Part shown: positions 12,352-22,189 of the stretch, in pieces
Layout of the letters: each line of letters starts with the position of its first letter
How positions within the stretch are numbered: the first letter of the stretch is position 1
NCBI RefSeq assembly: GCF_022376445.1
Contig: NW_025954964.1
Span: forward strand, 930,001-994,000
Direction: 5' to 3'
Source: Fomitopsis serialis
Taxonomy: Eukaryota > Basidiomycota > Agaricomycetes > Polyporales > Fomitopsidaceae
Length of the DNA stretch: 64,000 bases
Program-made: the position numbers and the translations under genes
The notes under the pieces: generated by a model
Database searches by the model: none
What the model was told of the DNA's origin: nothing
The model's input: the letters and a program-made list of their open reading frames with translations, nothing else

Positions 12352-15300
12352 ATGGCCACCGCGTTGCAGCTCCCTCCTCCTGACACCGGTCCAACCTTCA
12401 ACGAGACGGGGATAACATCTACACACGCTCACATGAACGAATACGCAAGCCGTCTATCCATTGCGGAGTTCGACCAGTTGGGGGACACGCGGTATCCCAC
12501 GTTGAATCCTGCTCCCAGGCCTCTTTCGTCTATTATGCCGATCAACAGACCCGAACGACTTGCAGACGCCCCCACCGCCGTCAATGCACAGGGAAGCTGG
12601 AACGACTATCCCATGGGTGGAAATCCCGGAGCATGGGGAGGGGAGAAGCTTTGGGAGGAGGTCGCAGCCGAGAGTCAACGGCGCGAAGACGCGAGCTCTT
12701 CCAGCAAGCCACAGGCGCAGTCTCCGAACGCGGAGAGCACGCTGCAGCCATACTCTGCACCGTCTGGGAGCCCACCGCGCATGTCAGCCCGTGCAGTACG
12801 TGACGATTCTCCCCAACGTCGTCCATCAGGCGTCCCCTCCGCAGAAGCCTCCCGACTTCCCGGAGAGTCAACGCAGGCCCTAGATATGGGTCAGCGCTCG
12901 TCGGGGTTGCGCCAGTCGCAAATGCAAGACCAGTACGGCTCTGCACCTCCCTCGTCTCCCCGCCATCCCGCATTGCCTGCAGCGGGCATCGGCGCGGGCC
13001 CTAACGCCTCGCCTACATCACCGATTGTCCCCCTCGCCGCTGGTCCTTCGTTCACACCGTCTGCTATGCAAGTCCATATCTCACCCAAACCCCGCGCGTC
13101 CGCGCAATACCCGACATATATCACGCCTCCCCCTGTTATGAACAACATGAACGCCACCTACACTCCTGCTCAGGCCCCCGTGAGGAGGTCTGCGTCGAGT
13201 GTGCGATGCGTGACCAAGACATGGCCGACGTCGATGTCACGAGTCCCGGTGTCTGGGAGCGGGAAAGCGACGTGTTGTACGAGGAGCTTCTCAACCGCGA
13301 AATGGAAGAGGAGGTCGCGGGCATCGCTCCCCAAGAGAACTCCTCTCGTCCACGAGCGAGGGGCATGCCTTTGTCCGAACAGAACCTTCGTGTTTGGATC
13401 AGCATTGTGGGTAATTTTCACCGGACTCCGGTGGCGCAACCCTGACTGTCTTTGTTGTTTAGAACCCCAAAGAGCCCTCGTCTCGACAGCAGACGCTGGA
13501 TCAATATGTCAGGTCGCAACGAACTCTACTTGAGGCCGAGGCGCTTGCGCATGCTCGTGCTATGCGCGAGGCCAAGCAGCTCGAAGAGAAAATGCGTGAT
13601 ACATACTCGCAGCTTCGACGGTCGGCATACGAGCTGGGCACCACTGCTCAGCTTACCGACGATCTCAGTGGCGTACGTATCAAAGCCCCACGCTCGTCTT
13701 CAGTGCCTACCGCTTCCGCCCTTGCGAAGACTGACTTGCACGGCCGCGAGGTTACCTTGCTGGAAAATGGTATGATCGTCGAGCATGTCGACGTGCGCAA
13801 GGAGGAGAAGGAGGAACGCGACCGCCAACGGAGGGAAGCGAGACGCGACAGGAGTCGTGCTCGCAAGTCGTCGCGTGGCTCTGCCATTGATGTTGCGTCC
13901 ATATACTCCATGCCTGTTCCGGGGACGCAGAGACTCGGAACAAACGACAGCGGGTTCTTTTCTGGTCCCAAAGGAAGCGATTCCCGCTATTCACAGTCAT
14001 TCTCGCCGAGGCCAAGCAGTATGCTTACTACTGGCGAGCGACCGCACATGCTTCCTCGTGCGTACTCTCAGGCGTCCTTCTCGGACATGCAGAGCATTGG
14101 GTCTTCGACGTCACCGAGGCGTTCCCGGTTCTTCGGATTCAAGAACCTCACCGCAGGGTGGAGGAGTCAAGAAAGCTTCGCGCCATCAGGGAGCATGATG
14201 GATATGCAGTATGTGTCACTAAACTTGCAACGCATGTCGGGTCGCTGACGAGGATTTTCAAGTGTCGCTTTGCAGCGGGAGGAGCAGTACTTGCAGCAAC
14301 ATCCTTTGGCCGAGCCTGCTAGCAACACGCCGACTCTACGGGTTGGTGAACATTTGGACGAAGGCTCATCTCGCACTGCAACGCCTGCTAATGGCTTGGA
14401 GCCCAAAAAGAAGAAGAATGGGCTCAAGAAGATTTGGAAGATCGTGACGGGCTCGAAGGGCAGTTCCCACCAGAAGAGCCATACGCAATCTCGGTCAATG
14501 GAGAAATCGGAGGACTACGCTCCGCTGGCACCGCCGCCGCCGTTGTCGTACCTGGTGGACAGGGACCGTGGTCCTGGGTCCAGACGGCACGTCTCCACTC
14601 CTTCACTGCCCACGTCCATCTCGCCTAACCCTGTGTCCCCGTACCCTGCCTCCCTCGTCACCGCGCCTTCTAGTATTATTCCCTCGCCGACGTCGTCAAG
14701 GCATCCTATGCCAGACAAGGACAACCTCAGCGACAGTCGCAAGACCAGCGGCACTCTGGAGGAGCAACATCATCGAGCACCATCTGGGGACGCTTCCACC
14801 CCTCCGGAGCTTGACACACGTGGACGGCCAACCCAGAGTTCTTCGAGGACGCTGTCAAGTCTGGGACCGCAAACGCCTGTCACAGCACAGTCGCGTGTCT
14901 CAATAGCGATCAGGCGCGACAAGTCGCTACCACCGTTGCCAACGGAAGCAGTTGACTTCCCTCAAGGCAGTCCGATGACAGACGGGCGTCCGCAGACTAT
15001 GTTCACCTATGGTCATCTGCCCATGTCGTTCTCCAGCGACAAACTGGAGCCTCCGCAAGCGCCCTTCCGTACCTCAGATAAACGGAGGCAGTCTTTCGGG
15101 GGTCTGTCGTCGAAGGCGATAATGCAGAGCCTCCCGATGAAGGGCGTGTTCGGGTCCACTCCTGTACCGCCCTTCCTTGCGGAAGAGCGCTACAGTGAAT
15201 TCGGTGCTTCGCGCTTCTCTTTGAGAGACGTCGACAGCTCTGGTGGGACCGGGACGCAGCGCTCACGAGACAGCACTGCTCGACCCAAACGACCAAGGAG

Positions 15301-15592
15301 CCGTTTTGGGCTGTCGGCGCTTTTCGGCAAAAAGTCGTCGCATAGTAGCCAGAGTGGGGAGAATGGCCAGGATAGCATCGTCAACGGCCTCAGGTCATCG
15401 GGGTCTGACCGCGATTATCCTATGATCACGAATGGCAACGGCTATGCGCACACAGGCTCAACCTCCGCACATAGTGGGAACCAGCGGATGTCGGTCGCAT
15501 CGCGAAAGAACATCGCAGAGCTGGTCGACCAGGACCCCGAGTTCGTTGCGTACCGGTATCCGTCAACAGACGCACGCCTCGAGGTGCGGTAA
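12352..15592 (+). CDS. Large disordered basidiomycete protein with a conserved CVEC-containing core
   Basis: Four exons: 12352-13134, 13185-13406, 13463-14208 and 14263-15592, about 1,026 residues. The first 50-nt intron (13135-13184) is needed to join ITPPP to EVCVECAMRDQDMADVDVTS. The N-terminal 260 residues are Pro/Ser-rich. The conserved core runs from CVECAMRDQ through LYEELLNREMEEE, NPKEPSSRQQTLDQYV and a coiled coil (RTLLEAEALAHARAMREAKQ to QLRRSAYELG), then a very basic stretch rich in KEEKEERDRQRRE. The C-terminal half is Ser/Pro/Arg-rich with short basic motifs (KKKKNGLKKIWKIVTG, SRFGLSALFGKKSS). Similar proteins occur widely in basidiomycetes but I know of no assigned function. The two-cysteine CVEC could be a redox or metal site; that is speculation. 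Confidence 0.8.
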
Positions 15593-16141
15593 TCCCGTTG
15601 TCCCATCCCCCACTCTTGTTTCTCTCGGTTTTGTCACTCTGGTCGCTCGGTAAAAGGAGATTCTTGCTGCCTGATGGCGGTTGTACATGGCGTCTGGTAC
15701 TTCTTAACGTATTTCGCTCACACTCATTCTCGCTCTGTTGTCCCATCGGTCTAGTCAGCACTGCTACTGTTTATTCTAGGCATCGCTGCTCATGGCATTC
15801 CCTCACTGATATACGGATAACCCCTCGGACTAATCTCTCTATGCTCCGTCCCATCGTCTTGCATTCAACTGTCGCACGGACGGTACCCTAATGTCCGCGC
15901 TCTAGTTTCGGCCATCTTGGCAACTGTGTATGCTAGACGTTTTTGGCCGTTTATTCGAGATAGTACTCAGGCGTTCATTGACTATCTCACGTGACCGACG
16001 CGATGCGCGTCGGTGGCGGGCCATGCGTACGCGTGTGGCACCCCTCGTCTCATTACCATTGAGGCTTCAGAGCTGCTTTAAAATCTGCGAGACTATCCAC
16101 GCCAACCCTAGCATACAACAACTTATCCTCGTCTGTCCAAT
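15593..16141. promoter_or_regulatory. Intergenic region with MND1 promoter candidates
   Basis: Upstream of MND1 lie a CACGTG E-box (about 15989-15994), a perfect 8-bp inverted repeat ACCGACGC...GCGTCGGT with a 5-nt loop (15994-16014) and an ACGCGT box (about 16029-16034), all within about 155 bp of the ATG. ACGCGT is the MluI cell-cycle box of yeasts. That it controls MND1 here is inference. The left part is probably the 3' UTR of the preceding gene. Confidence 0.45.
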
Positions 16142-17308
16142 ATGGTGAGCATGCTCTGGGTCCCATCCACTTCACTGCTCACGGATTTCAAGGCACCTCG
16201 AGGTCTGTCTGCTGAGGAGAAACGCGTGAAGCTGCTGGAAATCTTCCATGAGACGGTGAGTAGCCCTTGCAACCTCATGTATCTATGCTTGCTAACCACT
16301 GTAAGCTAGAAAGACTTCTTTCAGGTATGCCATATCGTCATATATGCGGTACGCTGAGTATCTACTCCCACCTGTAGCTGAAGGAACTCGAGAAACTTGG
16401 CCCGAAGATGAAGGGCATAGGTGCTTTTTGGTAATTTGGACTGCAACTTTGAGACTTTACTGATGCTTTGTAGTTTCGCAATCCGTTAAGGAAGTCCTTC
16501 AGAGCCTCGTCGATGATGGCTTGGTACAAGCAGACAAGATTGGCTCATCAAACTGTGCGTCATTGTCTCTCTACTGTCCCGTCAATTGCGATATTCTCAT
16601 GTATCGACCGCGTATACGTGCACATCAACCGGACTGTTCTGGCACACATGGTGCATCTGCATATATGCGCATATATCCAGTCTTCTGGAGCTTTCCTTCG
16701 CAGCGAGGTGCCATGGTGACCCAGACAAATTGTTAGACTTTCACATATATGATGGGCTAACGTTGGTTTTTCCAAGATGCAACATCGGCTGACTGCTGTG
16801 AAGGAGAGCCAAGCGTCCTACCGCTCCCAAATCAAAGAACTTCATACCGCAATAGAGATGGAGACGGCAGCAAGACCTGGCAGTGTAAGTCTCATCTCGC
16901 GGAGGTCTAGTTTATGGCTTTGACTGCTCCCTAGACCGAGAGAAACGCATCGCTGTCCCGACTATCAGCCGCTCAGAAAGAATTGGAAGGGCTGGTAACC
17001 GAACTCGCACAGTACGGCGCATGTGATCCTGTCAAAGTGGAAGAGAAGAAGCGTGCAGTGATGCTTGCGAAGGAGGCTGCAGTGCGCTGGACCGGTGAGC
17101 TCGCTCATTCAACTCGACACCCAAGCCACCCCTTTCGATGATGAACAATGCTGATGAGCTGCGGGTCCTTCACGCCAATTAATTCGGGATACTCTGAACA
17201 GATAACTATGTTCTGTTGCTCGGGCATTTCACCCGGCAAAGTTGTGTCGAACCTAGCGAGATCAAAAAGTACCTTGGTGTCGACGATGACTATGAGGATA
17301 TATGTTGA
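16142..17308 (+). CDS. MND1: Meiotic nuclear division protein 1
   Basis: Partner of Hop2. The heterodimer stimulates Dmc1/Rad51 strand exchange between homologues in meiotic prophase. The first exon is only the ATG (16142-16144), followed by an intron to 16192. The spliced protein begins with the winged-helix region: APRGLSAEEKRVKLLEIFHE, a 15-nt exon KDFFQ, LKELEKLGPKMKGI, QSVKEVLQSLVDDGLVQADK, IGSSNFFWSFPSQ. A coiled coil follows from MQHRLTAVKESQASYRSQI through AQKELEGLVTELAQYGACD and EKKRAVMLAKEAAVRWTDN, ending YLGVDDDYEDIC with TGA at 17306-17308. About nine exons give roughly 205 residues, normal for the family. Introns this dense fit a meiotic gene, but splicing control is not shown by the sequence. 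Confidence 0.93.
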
Positions 17309-18274
17309 TGACACTTGCCGTTTGTACTCTGTCTGTAATCCTGTGTCATGTCATTTTCTGCGCTGTGAAAATCACTGTGTAATCCTTTCTTCCTGTATAT
17401 CATTGTGCGGGACTCTTGTTCCCGAGACACGGGTTCGGGTCTGCCGCGCGCAACACCGGGTGAGTGATGTCCTTCTCGTTGATGCCCTCGGCTCACCGAA
17501 AATTCCACCGGTCCATAGTCCACACTATCCATACCTACTGTTTTCCGACCCGTTGTGCACCGGCGCGTGCAACTGGTACCTGTCTGAGTGTACTATTCGA
17601 TGCCATCAGGCGTCTTATATCCGCACCATCGGTCTTAAAGATGAAGCGCCTATGGCCAACTACAAGCGACTCGCCAGTATCGTCCACGCCTGACCTGGTG
17701 TATGATCAAATCGTGCTCGACGCACTGCCGGAGGTACAGTGTGTGCCAGCTTAGTCGAAGGCATCATCATGATGACATGCAATACTCGACATGGAGTGGC
17801 CGCTGTACATTCAATAACTCACAAAGGTATGAGAACGCTTGCTGTACATCGTGAAACTATCATGCTGACATTCAGTGGCGAAGGTTTGTATGTCATTTCG
17901 TGATGATTGCCATGGATCCGTCGGGATGATTGCTCATACAGCTTCTATCGTCCACATCGCGTGCATATTAGAGTCTCCGTGTGGCGCTCGTATGTATTTG
18001 TGCCGTACAGCGGTCTCAGTTCCCACCAAGCATAGGAGGGTCGGCTCAGTTAACCTACGTGCCGGTAAGACTTCAGTGGTTTCAGTCGGCATTCTCGGGC
18101 AAGGTGTTGGTCCCGGGAGCGCTGTGATCCATTTCAATGTGCGGGCTTCATGCAAGTCGCAGAGAAGATATTTCCTACAATCTTATTACAGACTAGCTCA
18201 GGTCGGGTTCCCATAAATTCAGATAACAGACCGTACTCGATACTGCAGCCCCGCAACTGCATTGCTATTCTACC
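17309..18274. other. Intergenic, no gene supported
   Basis: About 965 bp. A 181-codon + frame (17148-17693) begins inside MND1 out of frame and has no recognisable content. Weak frames on the minus strand near 17930-18155 likewise show nothing. No tRNA or tandem repeat was seen. Confidence 0.45.
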
Positions 18275-19255
18275 ATGCCGTCCTACTTGGTGACTGGAGC
18301 TAACAGAGGCCTCGGGCTCGCTATGGTCAAAGAGCTGGTACGCATGATTCCTACAGTATGCGCTATTTGACGTTGACCATTGGTCTCTCTCAGCTCAAAG
18401 ACCCGCAAAACCTCGTCGTGGGCACTGCTCGCAATCCAGGGCAATGCGAGACGCTTGTTGCATTGGCCAAAGAACATCCTAGCGATCGGTTCGCGACCAT
18501 TTCGTTAGACTTAAGCAGCAAGCACACCATGGATAAGGCGGCGGAAGTCACGGAGGCCCTGCTACCCGACGGCCTCGACTACCTAGTCAGTAATGCAGCG
18601 GTTTGTCATCAGAATGTCACTCCGTTCGACCAGATGTATGTGTGATGGCTTCGTTCACCCGCGTTTTCTAAACTCACCATGACGCTATTGAACAGCGATG
18701 TGAACGTACTCGAAGAGGAACTTTGCGTGAACGCGGCGGCTCCGTTGTATCTGCTACAGAAATTCCTTCCGCTGATCCGTAGAGGCGCTGAGAAGAAGGT
18801 GATGCTAGTGTCATCATGCCTCGGGTCTCTAGAGATTGCACCTATGTTCGTTGGGTGCAGTGATAGCTATTCTCTCACCAAGGCGGCTCTGAATATGTGC
18901 GTTTGTCTTTCACAGACGGCCGCGACGTTGTTTTGCCCTAACTGGCTTGTTCCCACGTAGGCTTGGACGTAAGTGGGGTGCGCTTTTGAAGGAGGAAGGT
19001 GTGACCGTTGTCGTCGTCCATCCAGGTATGAGGGTGGAATCCGACTGCGGATTTCTTCTGCTTACAGCTGCTTTAGGTTGGGTTGACACAGACATGGGTG
19101 GACATGTCGAGGACTGGATAGCGCAACACGCTCCTAGCACACGGAAGCTGCCACCCGCGGAGTCCGCTGAAGGGTGTCTGAAGATCTTCCGAGTAGCGAA
19201 GCTCGAGAACGCGGTTGAATACTATGCCTGGGACGGCACGAAGCTGCCTTGGTAG
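18275..19255 (+). CDS. Short-chain dehydrogenase/reductase (C-factor / sniffer-like)
   Basis: NAD(P)-dependent oxidoreductase of the classical SDR fold. Five exons join in frame to about 250 residues. The start MPSYLVTGANRGLGLAMVKE carries the TGxxxGxG cofactor motif TGANRGLG. LDYLVSNAAV is the NNAG-equivalent with an altered sequence (SNAA). VMLVSSCLGS holds the catalytic Ser and DSYSLTKAALNML the YxxxK pair. VVVVHPGWVDTDMGG follows, and the protein ends EYYAWDGTKLPW before TAG. Length and C-terminus match the C-factor/carbonyl-reductase-like group (cytosolic, no signal peptide). The physiological substrate cannot be read from the sequence. Confidence 0.92.
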
Positions 19256-19329
19256 TGGTAAAATAAGTACTGGTAGAATTCTCACTTTTTTTCGATTCCG
19301 CTGTTCACAACACTGGTGGCGAGAACATG

Positions 19330-19552
19330 ATACTATATCGGTCCGGGATCTCGGCCAGGACAGGGAACTCGGTCAGTCGAGCGTAGGCAGTGAAGTTCCC
19401 ATCCGTTTCGTGTAGTAAGTATACCAGTCGATAGCTGTAATCGAAACAAACACAGCAAGGTACCTTTTGTCCGAAAAATCCCAGCCGTTCTTGAGCAATG
19501 CATGACTGACCGACTTCCCTGTCCTGGCCGAGATCCCGGACCGATATAGTAT
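19330..19552. repeat. Long inverted repeat (49-bp arms, about 125-nt spacer)
   Basis: The arm at 19330-19378 (begins ATACTATATCGGTCCGGG) is the reverse complement of 19504-19552 (ends CCCGGACCGATATAGTAT) with a single mismatch (GAGTTCCC against GACTTCCC). Between them lies unrelated AT-richer sequence. It starts about 75 bp after the SDR stop codon, so it could lie in that gene's 3' UTR or be independent. It could be a small MITE-like insertion or a hairpin RNA source. I see no clear target-site duplication or transposase. Confidence 0.85.
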
Positions 19553-19689
19553 GCTCTGTAACGTTGATGCATTAAACCGGTCTAAACCGAAACATTGGGC
19601 TTGGGAGTGTATCGTACCATCTGTCTAGTGATTTCGATTGACGGTGACGAACTCGCAGCTTACGGTGCTGGTCAGTGGTGGGCGCCTGG

Positions 19690-20000
19690 GCTGTCGCTGT
19701 ACTATTAGTACGCTAAGTGCTTAGCGCTCATGTGGCTATCTTCGGCCCGGGCCGATACTCAAGTACTCAAGCTACTCCGGATCCGAGTCAAGCTCAAGTA
19801 GTACATAGTACCACTGGCACCTCGTATGATACAACGCTCTCCAGCCGAACAGTGGCCACCGGGCTCAACCCCCAGTTCGGTGGTAGAGAGAGGCTTGAAG
19901 TTTGTATTCGATCACGACGTCAACGTACTGCCAGTACTGAGTACTGAAGTATCGGTCCGCACTGTGATTAGTGCGATCCAAGCTCGACAAGCACTCAGAG
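19690..20000. repeat. AGTACT/CAAG-rich palindromic block
   Basis: Dense short palindromes: GTACTATTAGTAC just before a perfect CGCTAAGTGCTTAGCG at 19711-19726, then repeated ACTCAAG/AGTACT words (about 19755-19815) and again near 19925-19950. There is no coding signal. It may be a degenerate element or a structured upstream region of the F-box gene. Confidence 0.5.
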
Positions 20001-20140
20001 TAGTAGGAGGCAGCCATCAAAGGTCGGTGGATCATGCTTACAGCCTTACCAAGCTGCAATACTGAAATCAACTGCAGCTAAGGCAGCCGGCCTCATTTTA
20101 CAAGATTTGGGCTCTCATCAACACATACAGCGCAAGGCTG

Positions 20141-21339
20141 TTGCAGGCCGTGCCGACTCGCAAGAGAGCATGCCGACGCCGCGTACCCGTTCTCCCACAG
20201 GAGACCGTCGACATGATCGTCTGCTCGCTCACCCGAGGAGTTGATTGGCACACCCTCCGAAGCTGTAGCCTGACATGCCGTGCGTGGCTTCCGATCAGCC
20301 GCGCTCAACTATTCCACTCCATTATGATCCACGATTCAGGCGATCTTGCAAGGCTCTCTAAGCTCCTGGATGCCTCTCCATACATCGGGTACTACATACG
20401 CAGGTTCGAACTCAATCTCGCCAATGCACCATCTCCACCAAACTGCTGCTTCCTTGAGACGATCCTCGACCACCTTCCGAACGTGCGACTCTTGGCACTC
20501 TCCGGCACTTTTCCGTGTGCGGACAGTTTCGTGCTGCCGCAAATGTCTACCGTCTCGAAGCTGGTCCTTTGGGGTATATGGTTCGATGCGGTGGATGACC
20601 TGCCCCTCTTGTTAGCCTCCATGCCTAACGCCAGGGAACTCGATATCGGGGCCATCGGTATGCCAGACACCGTGTCTCCCCTGGGACATCCGAGTCAATC
20701 AAGGGCGGTCTGCGCATTCAACGTGCGTAAGCTGTATGTACAGCGCTGTCCGAACGTCGCTGCCTATCCCTACTTGCTATCGTCACCCTTGCATCACTTG
20801 AGGATCAAATTAGACGACGAAACGCAGTTCAAGGCATTCAACGCCTTGTTGAGCGACAGTAATGCGGCAGAAACCTTGAATACACTGCGGCTGGAAGTGT
20901 GGGACGCTACTTTGTGTCAAGATGAGGGTAAGTCTTCACCCGCATCCATGTCCGATCTGTCCCAGTCATGCTCCTCGTCACAATCACAGAATCCCCCCAG
21001 TGGTGCAAGCACCTGTTGAAGCAATGCTCTGCACTGAGACACGTACACTTCAGTGCCCACCAGTCGGTCCTATGGGTTGCCACGGTACTGTCGTGCGCGC
21101 CCTCTGACCTCGTCACGATATCCATAGAAGGCTTTGCTCGCCAACACAAAGACCTCGAGCGCCTGGCGGACGTCTTGGATTGCAATGTCTTTCACTGCCT
21201 GGAGAGAGTGGAAATGAAGTTTCTGAGCTTCTCATTGCTCGCAAAGACAATCAGCACCGAGGATGTGAGCCCGAGCGGCTTGCAGCGCGTCTTCGGGGAA
21301 TTGCACAAGCGGGGGAAATTGGTGATACTGCGAGAGTAG
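20141..21339 (+). CDS. F-box protein with leucine-rich-like C-terminal part
   Basis: Two visible exons (to 20927, then 20990-21339). The F-box-like segment RRVPVLPQETVDMIVCSLTR...LRSCSLTCRAWLPISRAQLF is typical of the large expanded basidiomycete F-box families. It is followed by about 300 residues with irregular leucine-rich spacing (LPNVRLLALSG, VSKLVLWGIWF, VRKLYVQRCPNV, LHHLRIKLDD) and the end HKRGKLVILRE. F-box proteins bring substrates to SCF ubiquitin ligases; the substrate here is unknown. No in-frame ATG lies directly upstream of the F-box: the nearest ATG (20170) is in another frame. The true start is probably in an upstream exon or at a non-ATG codon, so the given 5' end is provisional. 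Confidence 0.75.
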
Positions 21340-22150
21340 TGGAAGGGCTTGACTACGTCCACGTCTGACATGACGTGTTGGTGAGAAGTGCGCCAGCTTT
21401 AGAGCGAGATGACAGGATGGCTGATCCCTTCACGAGAATATAGGATGCACTGGCGAGCAGCTTGAACTTGAAGTAGTGCACCCTCGGTTACTATGTGCGG
21501 ATCGCCATTTAGGATGACGTATGTGCCATCCTCAGCATCGGATTTTTCAAACGGTCTCTAGGACAGCTGGCCTATGATAGCAGAGAACCTCGGGCGTAGA
21601 ATACACGGACACCCTTCTGTACCTACTCTTGACATAGGGCTTCCATCGCCACGGCTGATACACGTGCTTCTGTGGACATTTTGACGGTACACGGCACATC
21701 GGAGACTGCGAGCGGGCAACAGACCCCAATTTTGGATGTACTACCAACTTTCCTTCTGCTGATATTAAACTTCTTCAGGGACTTCGCAGGCGTACAACGT
21801 ACTCATTTCTGCCGTGACAGCCACCACTCGGACGCACACGGAGAGGCTGACATCTAGAGGGGGCCGGAGGCGGCTGACGCGGACAGGATCGAGATGTCTG
21901 CCAGCCTCCCCCGCAGGGCATATAAACCCACCGGTGTGCGCCTTTGCACCCCGGGCTCCTTCGTTCTCTACCATCCTCTGCGTACAGGCAAGGTTCACCC
22001 CAGCCATAGTCAAGGTAAGCCTGCTATTAGTTCTCTGTTTCGGCGGTCCTGACACTCGGTCTGCTAGTCACTGAGTACCCGCTCTGATATTTGTCTCTGG
22101 CTGTTCAGGTTAGTGCACGCATTATGAATGGCTCGTTTCGGCGGCTGACG
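21340..22150. other. Intergenic, no firm gene
   Basis: A 50-codon minus-strand frame (about 21395-21555, reading DGTYVILNGDPHIVTEG and ending ISHPVISL) directly follows an AG, and an ATG-started frame MSTEARVSAVAMEALCQE lies upstream. I could not join them in phase, so I do not call a gene. A TATA-like catataaac occurs at about 21919-21927. Confidence 0.35.
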
Positions 22151-22189
22151 TCGGCCAGTAGCAAGTCATCCTTAAGCCTCTCGGTCGAT

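Noticed and set aside
13100..13200. Frameshift in the CVEC protein
   Set aside because: A 50-nt GT-AG intron (13135-13184) restores frame and places PPP directly before EVCVEC, so no frame break is needed.
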